The notes under the pieces are model-generated. The model was not told where the DNA came from. It was given only the letters and a program-made list of their open reading frames with translations, and ran no database searches. DNA of 42,589 nt from Ornithinimicrobium humiphilum (GTDB lineage Bacteria; Actinomycetota; Actinomycetes; Actinomycetales; Dermatophilaceae): the NCBI RefSeq assembly GCF_006716885.1, contig NZ_VFPU01000004.1, positions 1 to 42,589 on the forward strand, in the 5' to 3' direction. The translations under genes and the position numbers were made by a program. The first letter of the stretch is position 1. Every line of letters starts with the position of its first letter. This document shows, piece by piece, positions 15,468 through 23,876 of this stretch.

Positions 15468-15755
15468 ATGCGTCAGTACGAACTGATGATCATCCTCGAC
15501 CCCGAGACCGACGAGCGGAGCCTCCAGCCGACGCTGGAGAAGATGCTCGCTGTCGTGGGTAAGGAGGGTGGCTCCGTCGACGAGATCGACGTCATGGGAC
15601 GCCGTCGCCTGGCCTACGAGATCAAGAAGCAGGCCGAGGGGATCTACGCGGTCGTCCAGATGACCGCCGAGCCCGCGACCGCCCAGGAGCTGGACCGCCA
15701 GCTGGGCCTCAACGAGTCCGTCCTGCGGACCAAGCTGCTGCGCCGCGACGCCTGA
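15468..15755 (+). CDS. rpsF: 30S ribosomal protein S6
   Basis: The 95-residue protein starts [20 protein letters not shown] and contains [20 protein letters not shown], the typical S6 beta-alpha-beta core that binds 16S rRNA together with S18. The ATG at 15468 follows AAGGAGGTG with ideal spacing. It heads the classic rpsF-ssb-rpsR-rplI operon. Confidence 0.98.
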   Translation: MRQYELMIILDPETDERSLQPTLEKMLAVVGKEGGSVDEIDVMGRRRLAYEIKKQAEGIYAVVQMTAEPATAQELDRQLGLNESVLRTKLLRRDA

Positions 15756-15822
15756 GCGTCGCCCGCGGCACACCTGCTGGACAGATCCCACCCAGACACC
15801 CCCAGATCGAGGACGACCTGAC

Positions 15823-16413
15823 ATGGCCGGAGAGACCCCCATCACCATCGTCGGCAACCTGACGGCCGACCCCGAGCTGCGCTTCACCCCGAGCGGTGCG
15901 GCCGTCGCCAACTTCACGGTGGCGTCCACCCCGCGCACCTTCGACCGCCAGACCAACGAGTTCAAGGACGGCGAGACGCTGTTCATGCGCTGCTCGGTCT
16001 GGCGCGAGGCGGCGGAGAACGTCTCGGAGTCCCTCACCCGCGGCACCCGCGTCGTCGTGACCGGTCGGCTCGTCTCGCGCTCCTGGCAGACCCAGGAGGG
16101 CGAGAACCGCACCGTCATGGAGATGCAGGTCGACGAGATCGGCCCCTCGCTGCGCTACGCCACCGCCAAGGTGACCAAGGCCCAGCGCGGTGGCGGTCAG
16201 CAGGGCGGCTGGGGCGGCAACCAGGGCGGCGGGCAGCCGGCCGGTGGCCAGCCCGGTGGTCAGCAGGGCGGCTGGGGCGGACAGCAGTCCGGCCCGCAGT
16301 CCGGCGGCGGCCAGCCCGAGTCCGACCCGTGGGCGACCGGTGGTGGCCAGTCCGGCCAGCAGCAGTCCGGTGGCTGGGGCGGTGCGCCGTCCTACGACGA
16401 GCCGCCGTTCTGA
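15823..16413 (+). CDS. ssb: Single-stranded DNA-binding protein
   Basis: The protein has 196 residues. The OB fold spans residues 1-115 ([58 protein letters not shown]). A flexible tail rich in Gly and Gln follows (repeats of GGQQGGWGG), ending in the interaction tip DEPPF, a variant of the common DDDIPF that recruits repair and replication partners. It coats single-stranded DNA during replication, repair and recombination. It lies 67 bp after rpsF in the ribosomal operon, as usual for actinobacteria. Confidence 0.98.
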   Translation: MAGETPITIVGNLTADPELRFTPSGAAVANFTVASTPRTFDRQTNEFKDGETLFMRCSVWREAAENVSESLTRGTRVVVTGRLVSRSWQTQEGENRTVMEMQVDEIGPSLRYATAKVTKAQRGGGQQGGWGGNQGGGQPAGGQPGGQQGGWGGQQSGPQSGGGQPESDPWATGGGQSGQQQSGGWGGAPSYDEPPF

Positions 16414-16485
16414 TCCACGCAACACCTTCAGTTACACACCATCCCGAGCACCGCTCGGGCTCTCACGAAAGGGGAGAGCACCACG

Positions 16486-16722
16486 ATGGCCAAGCCCGTT
16501 GTGCGTAAGCCCAAGAAGAAGGCGAACCCGCTCAAGTCCGCGAAGATCGAGTCGATCGACTACAAGGACACCGCGCTGCTTCGCAAGTTCATCTCCGACC
16601 GCGGCAAGATCCGCGCGCGTCGCGTCACCGGCGTCTCCGTCCAGGAGCAGCGCCGCATCGCCAACGCGGTGAAGAACGCCCGCGAGATGGCGCTGCTGCC
16701 CTACAGCAGCTCCGCCCGCTGA
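16486..16722 (+). CDS. rpsR: 30S ribosomal protein S18, cysteine-free form
   Basis: The 78-residue protein has the S18 core [40 protein letters not shown] and [16 protein letters not shown]. It lacks the CxxC zinc-ribbon cysteines found in the zinc-binding S18 forms (for example the main mycobacterial copy), and the later Asn-Cys is Val-Ser here. It is therefore a zinc-independent type. GAAAGGGGAG precedes the ATG. Confidence 0.97.
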   Translation: MAKPVVRKPKKKANPLKSAKIESIDYKDTALLRKFISDRGKIRARRVTGVSVQEQRRIANAVKNAREMALLPYSSSAR

Positions 16723-16746
16723 CCCCGCGACGACAAGGAGAAGCTG

Positions 16747-17193
16747 ATGAAGCTCATTCTGACCCAGCCCGTGTCCGGCCTGGGCACCCCCGGCGACGTC
16801 GTGGACGTCAAGGACGGCTACGCCCGTAACTTCCTGCTGCCCCGCAAGGTCGCGACCCCGTGGACCAAGGGTGGCCAGAAGCAGGTCGACTCCATCACCG
16901 CGGCGCGCTCCAAGCGTGCGCTGAAGTCGGCCGAGGAGGCCTCGGCCGCCAAGGGTCGCCTGGAGGGCACCACCATCACCGTCGCGGCCCGTGCGGGCCA
17001 GGGCGGTCGTCTGTTCGGCGCCGTCACCCCGGCCGAGATCGCCGAGGCGATCGTGGCCGCCGGCGGCCCGCAGGTCGACAAGCGCCAGATCGAGGTCCCG
17101 GCCCCGATCCGCACGCTCGGCGACCACGCCGTCCACGTGCGCCTGCACGAGGGCGTCTCCGCGGACCTGACGGTCACCGTCACCGCTGCCTGA
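16747..17193 (+). CDS. rplI: 50S ribosomal protein L9
   Basis: The 148-residue protein has the N-terminal 23S rRNA-binding domain ([40 protein letters not shown]), a long connecting helix and the C-terminal domain ending [29 protein letters not shown] lies 6 bases before the ATG and the gene follows rpsR by 24 bp. It is the last gene of the ribosomal operon, ahead of two strong hairpins. Confidence 0.98.
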   Translation: MKLILTQPVSGLGTPGDVVDVKDGYARNFLLPRKVATPWTKGGQKQVDSITAARSKRALKSAEEASAAKGRLEGTTITVAARAGQGGRLFGAVTPAEIAEAIVAAGGPQVDKRQIEVPAPIRTLGDHAVHVRLHEGVSADLTVTVTAA

Positions 17194-17201
17194 CACCGGT
17201 C

Positions 17202-17267
17202 GGCCGGGCCTCGTGCCCGGCCGGTCCGCGACGGCCCCGGCCCCGCCCAGCGGGACCGGGGCCGTCG
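17202..17267 (+). terminator. Tandem hairpins ending the rpsF-rplI operon
   Basis: The first hairpin pairs GGCCGGGC (17202-17209) with GCCCGGCC (17215-17222). The second pairs CGACGGCCCCGG (17229-17240) with CCGGGGCCGTCG (17256-17267), a perfect 12-bp stem with an inner CCCGC/GCGGG stem. There is no U tract, which is common for terminator hairpins in G+C-rich actinobacteria. Confidence 0.75.
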
Positions 17268-17352
17268 TACGTCTGCCGCGTCCCAGCCCTGTCCAGGGCA
17301 TGTCAAAATCTCGTCCAGGCTCCCCGGTGTGAGCCGGACGACACCCCGACGG

Positions 17353-17358
17353 TAGACT
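17353..17358 (+). promoter_or_regulatory. Putative -10 element of the mrp operon
   Basis: TAGACT fits the actinobacterial TANNNT -10 pattern and lies 46 bases before the mrpA GTG. No convincing -35 was found (TGAGCC at 17330-17335 has the right spacing). The ribosome site AGGAGGG is at 17389-17395. Confidence 0.4.
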
Positions 17359-17404
17359 TTCCCCACGCCGTACGCGCACGCACACCCCAGGAGGGCCCTT
17401 CATC

Positions 17405-20326
17405 GTGATCGTTGCCCTCCTCGTGCTGCACCTGGGGGCTGCGATCGTGGCCCCCACCCTGGTGCGCCGCTTCGGGTCGCGCGCCTTCGCGCCCGTCGCC
17501 CTGGCCCCCGCGGCGACCGCGGTCTGGGCCGCGACGCAGCTGGGCGCCGCCCGCGACGGGGAGGGCTACACCGAACGCTTCGCCTGGGTCCCCGACCTCG
17601 GCATGGACCTGGTCTTCCGGATGGACGTCCTGGCGTGGGTCCTCACCCTCGTCGTGTCCGGCGTGGGTGCCCTCGTCCTGCTCTACTGCGCCCACTACGT
17701 CGACTCCGACGGCGAGAACAACGTCGCTCTCCTGGCCGCCAGCCTCGTCGGCTTCGCAGGCGCGATGCTCGGCCTCGTAACGTCCGACAACCTCCTGCTG
17801 CTCTACGTCTTCTGGGAGATCACGACCGTCCTGTCCTACCTGCTCATCGGCTACCTGTCGACGAGCCAGGCCAGCACCCGGGCGGCCAAGCAGGCGCTCA
17901 TCGTCACGACCGCGGGTGGTCTGGCGATGCTCGTCGGCATCGTGATGATCGGGCACACGGCGGGCACCTACAGCCTCGGCGAGGTCGTGCGGCACCCGAT
18001 CACCTCCCCGGTGGTCACCGCCGGGATCGTGCTCCTCCTCGTGGGCGCGATCAGCAAGTCGGCCCTGATCCCCTTCCACTTCTGGCTGCCGGGCGCGATG
18101 GTGGCACCAACACCCATCAGCGCCTACCTGCACGCCGCGGCGATGGTCAAGGCCGGCGTCTACCTCGTCGCGCGCCTCGCCCCGGGGTATGCCGACCTGC
18201 CGGCCTGGCAGTGGATCGTCCTGGTGCTGGGCGGCGGCACGATGCTGCTCGGCGCGTTCCGCGCCACGCGGCAGAACGACCTCAAGCTGCTCCTGGCCTA
18301 CGGCACGGTCAGCCAGCTCGGCTTCCTCGTGCTGCTGCTGGGCTACGGCAGCGCCGGGGCCACCCTGGCCGGACTGACGCTGGTCGTCGCGCACGCGCTC
18401 TTCAAGTCCTCGCTCTTCCTCACGGTGGGCACGATCGACCACTCGGTCGGGACCCGCGACATCCGTCGCCTCGTCGGCGTCCGGGGGCACATGCCGGTGC
18501 TGGCGATCTTTGCCACGCTGTCGGCGATGTCGATGGCCGGGCTCCCCGTGCTGATCGGCTTCGTCGGCAAGGAGGCCGCGCTGGGCGCCGTCCTCCACCC
18601 CGTCGACGGCTGGTGGTCGCTGCAGGGGATGGCCGGCGTCGCCGTCGTCCTCGGGTCGGTCCTCACCATGGCCTACTCGACCCGATTCGTCTGGGGCGCC
18701 TTCACCGACGGTGCGCGCCCGCCGACCGGCAAGCCGACCCCGCCCCGCTGGCACAAGCCCACCTGGGTGCTCGTCGGCATACCCTCGCTGCTCTCGCTGG
18801 GCGGCCTCGTGCTGGGCCTCACCTCGACCCGCCTCGAGGGCGTGCTCGAGACGCACACCACCACCGTCGAGCACGTCGCCGACGCCCACGAGGTGCACCT
18901 GGGGCTGTGGCACGGCGTGAGCCTGCCGCTGCTGGTCTCGATCGGCATCTGGGCGCTCGGCCTCGCGTGGTGGTGGGGCCAGGCACGCCGCCCGGTCGAG
19001 GTGCCGGTGCCGCTCTTCCCCTTCGACGCCGGCCGGACCTACCACCACATCATGCGTGGCGTGGACCGCGTGGCGCTCGAGGTCACCGGCTTCATGCAGC
19101 GCGGTTCGCTGCCGGTGCTGCTGGGCACGATCTTCACCGTCGTCGTCGTCCTGCCGGGCCTGACCCTGGTCACGCGGCAGATCAGCTGGCCCGACGAGGT
19201 GCGCTGGTTCGACTCCCCGTCGCAGGTGCTCACCGGCGCGCTGGTCGTCCTGGCCGCCTACCTCGCCACCCGCGCCCGCCGCCGGCTGCGCGCCGTCTTC
19301 CTGGTCAGCGTCACCGGCTACGGCACCGCCCTGCTGTTCCTGCTCCATGGGGCGCCCGACCTGGCCCTGACCCAGCTGCTCGTCGAGACCGTGACGCTCG
19401 TCGTGCTCGTCCTCGTGCTGCGCCGGCTGTCCGGGCGCTTCCCCGACGACCCGACCAGGCTCACCCGCCGGGTGCGCGCGCTGCTCGGCATCTCCGTCGG
19501 CACCATGGTCGGTGTCCTCGCGGCGCTGGCGGCCGGGTCCCGGGTGCACGAGCCCGCCGGCGTCGACCTGGCCGAGCGCTCCGTCGACTACGGCGGCGGC
19601 TCCAACATCGTCAACGTCATCCTCGTCGACGTCCGCGCCTGGGACACCATGGGCGAGCTGTCGGTCGTGCTGGCGACGGCGACCGGTGTCGCGAGCCTCA
19701 TCTTCCTCCGCGACGACAACATGCAGCGCGCCACCCGCGGCATCCTGCGCGCCCGCTCCCGCTGGGCCGGTGGCCGGGTGGAGCCCGACGCCGAGCCGGT
19801 GACCCCCTCGGGCACCTCCTGGATCGCGGGCACCGACGTGCTCGACCCGGACCGGCGCTCGACGATCCTGGAGATCGTCACCCACCTGGTCTTCCACACG
19901 ATCATGCTGTGGTCGGTCTACCTGCTCTTCTCCGGTCACAACGACCCCGGCGGCGGTTTCGCCGCGGGCATCGTCGCCGGCCTGGCGCTGTGCCTGCGCT
20001 ACCTCGCGGGCTACGGCGCCGAGCTGCGGGCCGCGCTGCCGGTGCGCCCCGCCGCGCTGCTGGGCTCCGGCCTGGGCATCGCCGCGGGCTCCGCCGCGCT
20101 GCCGATGCTGCTGGGCTCGCCCCCGCTGCGCAGCTGGGTCACCGACCTGCACATCCCGCTGCTGGGTGAGGTCCACGTCGTGACCTCGCTGCTCTTCGAC
20201 CTCGGCGTCTACCTCGTCGTCATCGGGCTGATGCTCGACATCCTCCGCAGCTTCGGCTCCGGCATCGACGACCAGATCCGCGACGAGCGGGAGCAGCAGG
20301 CCGAGCGGGAGGAGGTGCGCGCGTGA
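17405..20326 (+). CDS. mrpA: Mrp Na+/H+ antiporter subunit A with fused MrpB domain
   Basis: The membrane protein has 973 residues, longer than separate MrpA subunits of about 800 because the MrpB domain is fused at the C terminus. The proton-channel core (about 125-400) contains NLLLLYVFWEITTVLSYLLI with Glu138 and ISKSALIPFHFWLPGAM with Lys218, the charged residues shared with complex I NuoL. LLFLLHGAPDLALTQLLVET marks the MrpA-specific region. From about 817 the MrpB part begins (ILEIVTHLVFHTIMLWSVYL, SGHNDPGGGFAAGIVAGLAL). The start GTG 17405 has AGGAGGG 9 bases upstream. The complex exports Na+ for H+ and serves pH and salt balance. The stop overlaps mrpC by 4 bp. Confidence 0.96.
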   Translation: MIVALLVLHLGAAIVAPTLVRRFGSRAFAPVALAPAATAVWAATQLGAARDGEGYTERFAWVPDLGMDLVFRMDVLAWVLTLVVSGVGALVLLYCAHYVDSDGENNVALLAASLVGFAGAMLGLVTSDNLLLLYVFWEITTVLSYLLIGYLSTSQASTRAAKQALIVTTAGGLAMLVGIVMIGHTAGTYSLGEVVRHPITSPVVTAGIVLLLVGAISKSALIPFHFWLPGAMVAPTPISAYLHAAAMVKAGVYLVARLAPGYADLPAWQWIVLVLGGGTMLLGAFRATRQNDLKLLLAYGTVSQLGFLVLLLGYGSAGATLAGLTLVVAHALFKSSLFLTVGTIDHSVGTRDIRRLVGVRGHMPVLAIFATLSAMSMAGLPVLIGFVGKEAALGAVLHPVDGWWSLQGMAGVAVVLGSVLTMAYSTRFVWGAFTDGARPPTGKPTPPRWHKPTWVLVGIPSLLSLGGLVLGLTSTRLEGVLETHTTTVEHVADAHEVHLGLWHGVSLPLLVSIGIWALGLAWWWGQARRPVEVPVPLFPFDAGRTYHHIMRGVDRVALEVTGFMQRGSLPVLLGTIFTVVVVLPGLTLVTRQISWPDEVRWFDSPSQVLTGALVVLAAYLATRARRRLRAVFLVSVTGYGTALLFLLHGAPDLALTQLLVETVTLVVLVLVLRRLSGRFPDDPTRLTRRVRALLGISVGTMVGVLAALAAGSRVHEPAGVDLAERSVDYGGGSNIVNVILVDVRAWDTMGELSVVLATATGVASLIFLRDDNMQRATRGILRARSRWAGGRVEPDAEPVTPSGTSWIAGTDVLDPDRRSTILEIVTHLVFHTIMLWSVYLLFSGHNDPGGGFAAGIVAGLALCLRYLAGYGAELRAALPVRPAALLGSGLGIAAGSAALPMLLGSPPLRSWVTDLHIPLLGEVHVVTSLLFDLGVYLVVIGLMLDILRSFGSGIDDQIRDEREQQAEREEVRA

Positions 20327-20943
20327 GCCCCAACATCACGACGATCGTCGTCGCCTCCGCCCTCATCGCGACCGGCACCTACCTGTTCCTGTCGCGATCC
20401 CTCGTCCGTGCGCTCATGGGCTTCCTGCTCCTGGGCAATGGCGCCAACCTGCTCTTCATCGTCGCCTCCGGCCCCGCCGGTGCACCTCCGATCGTCGACG
20501 GCTCCGACGCCCCGATGGCCGACCCGGTCCCGCAGGCGCTGGTGCTGACCGCGATCGTCATCACGCTCGGCATGACCGCCTTCGTGCTCGCGCTGGCCCA
20601 CCGCGGCCGCCAGCTCTCCGGCGTCGACCTCGTCAGCGACGACACCGAGTCGGCGCGCATCCACGCCCGCGCGGAGGCCGACGACACCGGCAGCCCCTCG
20701 GCGCGCGACGTCGCCGAGCAGATCGCGGCCGAGGGCGAGCGGACCGAGAGCAAGTACCACCGTGACGACGTGGCCGAGGCGGGCGGCCTGGTGGGCGCGG
20801 CCTCCGGCACCGGCGACTCCGGCGACGCCCCGCTCGCCGATCCCGACGACGACCACGACGTGAGCGCCGGGGACGACGCCCCCGGCGGTGGCAACCCGGT
20901 GCCCGAGCCCGACCCGGCGACCGACGAGGGGGAGCGCCCGTGA
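20323..20943 (+). CDS. mrpC: Mrp antiporter subunit C with long acidic C-terminal tail
   Basis: The protein has 206 residues, while MrpC/NuoK-like subunits are usually 110-120. Residues 1-95 contain the three membrane helices (GTYLFLSRSLVRALMGFLLL, GNGANLLFIVASG, ADPVPQALVLTAIVITLGMT). Residues from about 100 on are hydrophilic, rich in Asp, Glu, Gly and Pro, without membrane segments, probably a disordered cytoplasmic tail. The GTG start lies in a GTGA overlap with mrpA and the stop overlaps mrpD in the same way. The core lines the Na+/H+ translocation path with subunits A and D; the tail's role is unknown. Confidence 0.95.
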   Translation: MSPNITTIVVASALIATGTYLFLSRSLVRALMGFLLLGNGANLLFIVASGPAGAPPIVDGSDAPMADPVPQALVLTAIVITLGMTAFVLALAHRGRQLSGVDLVSDDTESARIHARAEADDTGSPSARDVAEQIAAEGERTESKYHRDDVAEAGGLVGAASGTGDSGDAPLADPDDDHDVSAGDDAPGGGNPVPEPDPATDEGERP

Positions 20944-22493
20944 TCACCCCCTACGCGTGGATGGTGCCGCTGCTCGTCGTGCTTCCCCTGGTCGGCGCCG
21001 GCCTGGCCCTGGCGGCCGCGGGCCGCACCTGGGTGCAGCGCACCGTGAGCATGACCGTCCTGAGCTGCATGCTCGTGCTCGCCGGCGTCCTGCTCTGGGC
21101 CGCCGACCAGCAGGGCGCACAGGTCGTCTACGTCGGCGGGTGGCTTCCCTGGGAGGGCGTGGTCCTGGTCGTGGACCGCATCGCGGCCCTCATGGTCATC
21201 GTCTCGACGACCGTGACGATGAGCGTCCTCGGCTACTCGATCGGCCAGGGCGCGAGCTCCTTCGACGACGAGAGCGACGGCCACTCGCCGCTGCCCGTCT
21301 TCCACCCCACGATCCTCGTCCTCGCCGCGGGCGTCACGACGACCTTCATCTCCGGGGACCTGTTCCACATCTACGTCGGCTTCGAGATGCTGCTGGCCGC
21401 GAGCTTCGTGCTGCTGACGCTGGGTGGCACCGCCGAGCGCGTCCGGGCCGGCACGACCTACGTGCTGGTCTCGCTGCTCTCCTCGCTGATCTTCCTCATG
21501 GCGATCAGCATGGTCTACAGCTCGACCGGCACCATCAACCTCGCCCTGCTGGCGCAGCGGATCGGCGACCTGCCCTCGGGCACCATCGCGGTCATGCAGC
21601 TCATGCTGCTCATCGGCTTCGCGGTCAAGGCGGCGGTCTTCCCGATGTCGGGATGGCTGCCCGACTCCTACCCGACCGCCCCCGCGCCGATCACGGCCGT
21701 CTTCGCCGGCCTGCTCACCAAGGTCGGGATCTACGCGATGATCCGCGTGCAGACGCTGCTCTTCCCGAGCTCGCGCCTCGACGACCTGCTGCTGTGGGCC
21801 TCGCTGCTGACCATGGTGGTGGGCATCCTCGGTGCGATCGTCCAGGACGACATCAAGCGGATGCTCTCGTTCACGCTCGTCAGCCACATCGGCTACATGC
21901 TCTTCGGCATCGCGGTGGGCTCGACCGCCGGCCTGGCGGCCGCGATCTTCTACGTCGTCCACCACATCCTCATCCAGACCACGCTCTTCCTGGTCACCGG
22001 CCTCATCGAGCGCGTCGGCGGCTCCAGCGACACCAGTCGCCTCGGCAACCTGGCGCGGATCTCCCCGGTGGTAGGCATCCTCTTCTTCATCCCGGCGATG
22101 AACCTCGGCGGCATCCCGCCCTTCACCGGTTTCCTCGGCAAGGTCGGCCTCCTCCAGGCCGGCGTGCAGGACGGCGGCTGGCTGGCGATGACCGTGGTGG
22201 TCGGCTCGGTGCTCACCTCGCTGCTCACCCTGTATGCCGTCGCCCGGGTCTGGGGCCGCGCCTTCTGGTCCGAGAACCCCGAGGGCATCACCGGCAGCGG
22301 CCCGATCCGCGGCGGTCACCACGAGGCGCTCGGCCTCGGCGTCCTGGTCCCGACCAGCACCCTGGTCGCCATCACGGTCGGGCTGACGGTGGTGGCCGGG
22401 CCGCTCTACGACATCACCACGCGGGCGGCGGTCGACCTGATGCTGCGCCAGCCCTACCTCGAGGCCGTCCTCGGACCGGGGGTGACGTTGTGA
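20940..22493 (+). CDS. mrpD: Mrp antiporter subunit D
   Basis: The 517-residue NuoM/NuoN-like proton-channel protein has about 14 membrane helices. Conserved charged residues are Glu149 in HIYVGFEMLLAASFVLL and Lys230 in IGFAVKAAVFPMSGWLPDSY. The segment APITAVFAGLLTKVGIYAM carries the second conserved Lys, and DIKRMLSFTLVSHIGYMLFG the later one. It works with MrpA in coupling H+ and Na+ movement. It starts at GTG 20940 within a GTGA overlap and ends in another overlap with mrpE. Confidence 0.96.
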   Translation: MITPYAWMVPLLVVLPLVGAGLALAAAGRTWVQRTVSMTVLSCMLVLAGVLLWAADQQGAQVVYVGGWLPWEGVVLVVDRIAALMVIVSTTVTMSVLGYSIGQGASSFDDESDGHSPLPVFHPTILVLAAGVTTTFISGDLFHIYVGFEMLLAASFVLLTLGGTAERVRAGTTYVLVSLLSSLIFLMAISMVYSSTGTINLALLAQRIGDLPSGTIAVMQLMLLIGFAVKAAVFPMSGWLPDSYPTAPAPITAVFAGLLTKVGIYAMIRVQTLLFPSSRLDDLLLWASLLTMVVGILGAIVQDDIKRMLSFTLVSHIGYMLFGIAVGSTAGLAAAIFYVVHHILIQTTLFLVTGLIERVGGSSDTSRLGNLARISPVVGILFFIPAMNLGGIPPFTGFLGKVGLLQAGVQDGGWLAMTVVVGSVLTSLLTLYAVARVWGRAFWSENPEGITGSGPIRGGHHEALGLGVLVPTSTLVAITVGLTVVAGPLYDITTRAAVDLMLRQPYLEAVLGPGVTL

Positions 22494-23119
22494 ACACCAT
22501 CGCCCGCCGTCGGATCTCCATCGGCTCGGTCCTGTGGCTCACCGCCGTGTGGGTCCTGCTGTGGGGCGCCCCCGATCCGCTCACCGTCGTCGGCGGGGCG
22601 GCGGTGGCCGCTCTCGTGCTGCTGCTCTTCCCGCTGCCGCGGGTCCAGGTGCGCTTCGTCGTGCGTCCCCTGGCCACGATGGTGCTGATGGGCCGCTTCC
22701 TCTACGACCTCGTCGTCGCCTCGCTCGAGGTGTCCTGGCTGGCGATCCGGCACGGTCCCACGACCCGGGGCGCGGTGATGGACATCGAGCTCGCCGGAGA
22801 CGAGGAGCTGCTCCAGACGATCACCGCCGAGATGGTCGCCCTCGTCCCCGGCACCGTCGTCATCGACCTCGAGCCGCACGAGCGGCTGCTCACCCTGCAC
22901 GCCCTCGACGTCACCACGTTGCGGCAGGCGCAGATGGTGCGCCGCCGGGTGCTCGCGCAGGAGGCGCGCGTGCTGCGGGCCTTCCACCCCGACCCCAACT
23001 CCGTGCTCGACCCGCGGCGCCGCCCGCCCGTGCCCGCGCTGGCCCAGGTGCAGAGCGACGAGACCGTCGGGGGTGTGCGGGACTCCCTGCGCGACGCGAC
23101 CACGGAGGAGGAGCGATGA
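22490..23119 (+). CDS. mrpE: Mrp antiporter subunit E
   Basis: The 209-residue protein starts at GTG 22490, overlapping the mrpD stop. Two or three membrane helices occupy the first 75 residues (SVLWLTAVWVLLWGAPDPLT, VGGAAVAALVLLLFPLPRVQ, MGRFLYDLVVASLEVSWLAI). A cytoplasmic domain follows with the MrpE hallmark TAEMVALVPGTVVIDLEPHE and LTLHALDVTT. The C-terminal 40 residues are hydrophilic and longer than in many homologues. It is needed for assembly or activity of the antiporter. Confidence 0.93.
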   Translation: MNTIARRRISIGSVLWLTAVWVLLWGAPDPLTVVGGAAVAALVLLLFPLPRVQVRFVVRPLATMVLMGRFLYDLVVASLEVSWLAIRHGPTTRGAVMDIELAGDEELLQTITAEMVALVPGTVVIDLEPHERLLTLHALDVTTLRQAQMVRRRVLAQEARVLRAFHPDPNSVLDPRRRPPVPALAQVQSDETVGGVRDSLRDATTEEER

Positions 23120-23409
23120 GCCTGGACCTGGTCGAGACCGTGCTGGCGTGGATGATCGGTGGCCTCCTCGCCCTCTCCGCCCTGCTCGTGCTCATCCGCA
23201 TCACCATCGGCCCGAGCGTGCTGGACCGCGTCGTCGGCTCGGACACGCTCGTCTCGATCGTCATCTGCTCCCTCGGCGCCCAGGCGGCGCTGACCGACGG
23301 CTCGACGACGCTGCCGCTGCTCATCTCGCTCTCGCTCGTCGGCTTCATGGGCTCGGTGGCGGTGGCGCGCTTCGTGGCCAAGGACCGTGACCCGGAGGTG
23401 CCGAAGTGA
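23116..23409 (+). CDS. mrpF: Mrp antiporter subunit F
   Basis: The 97-residue protein has three membrane helices and the MrpF signature RITIGPSVLDRVVGSDTLVS. ATG 23116 lies in an ATGA overlap with mrpE, and the stop overlaps the mrpG GTG. The whole mrpA-G set is translationally coupled, which suggests strict stoichiometry. Confidence 0.94.
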   Translation: MSLDLVETVLAWMIGGLLALSALLVLIRITIGPSVLDRVVGSDTLVSIVICSLGAQAALTDGSTTLPLLISLSLVGFMGSVAVARFVAKDRDPEVPK

Positions 23410-23825
23410 GCTGGACCACCGTCGCGGACCTCCTCGGTCTCGTCTTCCTCCTCATGGGGGCCATGCTCTGCCTCGTGGCCGGAATCGGCCTGCTCCGCTT
23501 CCCCGATCTGCTGACCCGCATGCACGCCGGCACCAAGCCGCAGGTGCTGGGTGTCCTCCTCGTCATCCTCGGCGTGGGCCTGCGCACCCGCTCGGGTCTC
23601 GACGTCGGGATGCTCGTGCTCATCGGCGTCTTCCAGCTGCTGACGATCCCCGCCGGAGCCCACATGGTGGGCCGCGCGGGCTTCCGCACCGGCCAGGTCG
23701 AGCTGGCCGACATCCACCTCGGCAGCCGCGGACGGCGCCTCCAGCCGGGCGCGGCCCCGCCCGGCCCGAGCCCGGCGGCGGGCGGCCAGTCCGGCACCGG
23801 TATGCCGGACCGCCCGCAGGGCTGA
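23406..23825 (+). CDS. mrpG: Mrp antiporter subunit G
   Basis: The protein has 139 residues. Three membrane helices occupy residues 1-95 with the MrpG motif GIGLLRFPDLLTRMHAGTKP. The last 45 residues are a Pro/Gly-rich tail. It is the final gene of the operon and is followed by hairpins shared with the convergent MATE gene. Confidence 0.93.
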   Translation: MSWTTVADLLGLVFLLMGAMLCLVAGIGLLRFPDLLTRMHAGTKPQVLGVLLVILGVGLRTRSGLDVGMLVLIGVFQLLTIPAGAHMVGRAGFRTGQVELADIHLGSRGRRLQPGAAPPGPSPAAGGQSGTGMPDRPQG

Positions 23826-23858
23826 CACCGCACCTCGTCCGGCGCCGGGTGCGTCAGC

Positions 23859-23876
23859 CTGCCCGTCAGCGGGCAG
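23859..23876. terminator. Bidirectional terminator-like hairpin between mrpG and the MATE gene
   Basis: CTGCCCG (23859-23865), loop TCAG and CGGGCAG (23870-23876) form a perfect 7-bp stem overlapping the last codons of the convergent MATE gene. A weaker GCACC/GGTGC stem (23830-23852) with an inner palindrome precedes it. Confidence 0.55.

Noticed and set aside
13655..15562. 635-codon plus-strand frame running over the asparagine-synthase-like gene into rpsF
   Set aside because: It reads antisense to a gene with an intact SGGLDS motif, has no ribosome site and would collide with rpsF.
16201..16380. Tandem repeat or CRISPR-like pattern in the ssb 3' part
   Set aside because: The repetition is the usual Gly/Gln-rich disordered tail of actinobacterial SSB. 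There are no regular spacers.
17303..20176. 957-codon open frame on the minus strand opposite mrpA
   Set aside because: Its composition is extremely Asp/Gln/Arg/His-rich and without domains, while the plus strand carries unmistakable MrpA. It is a mirror of G/C third positions.
20379..22322. 647-codon minus-strand frame opposite mrpC/mrpD
   Set aside because: Same antisense artefact; the sense strand encodes clear MrpC and MrpD with conserved charged residues.
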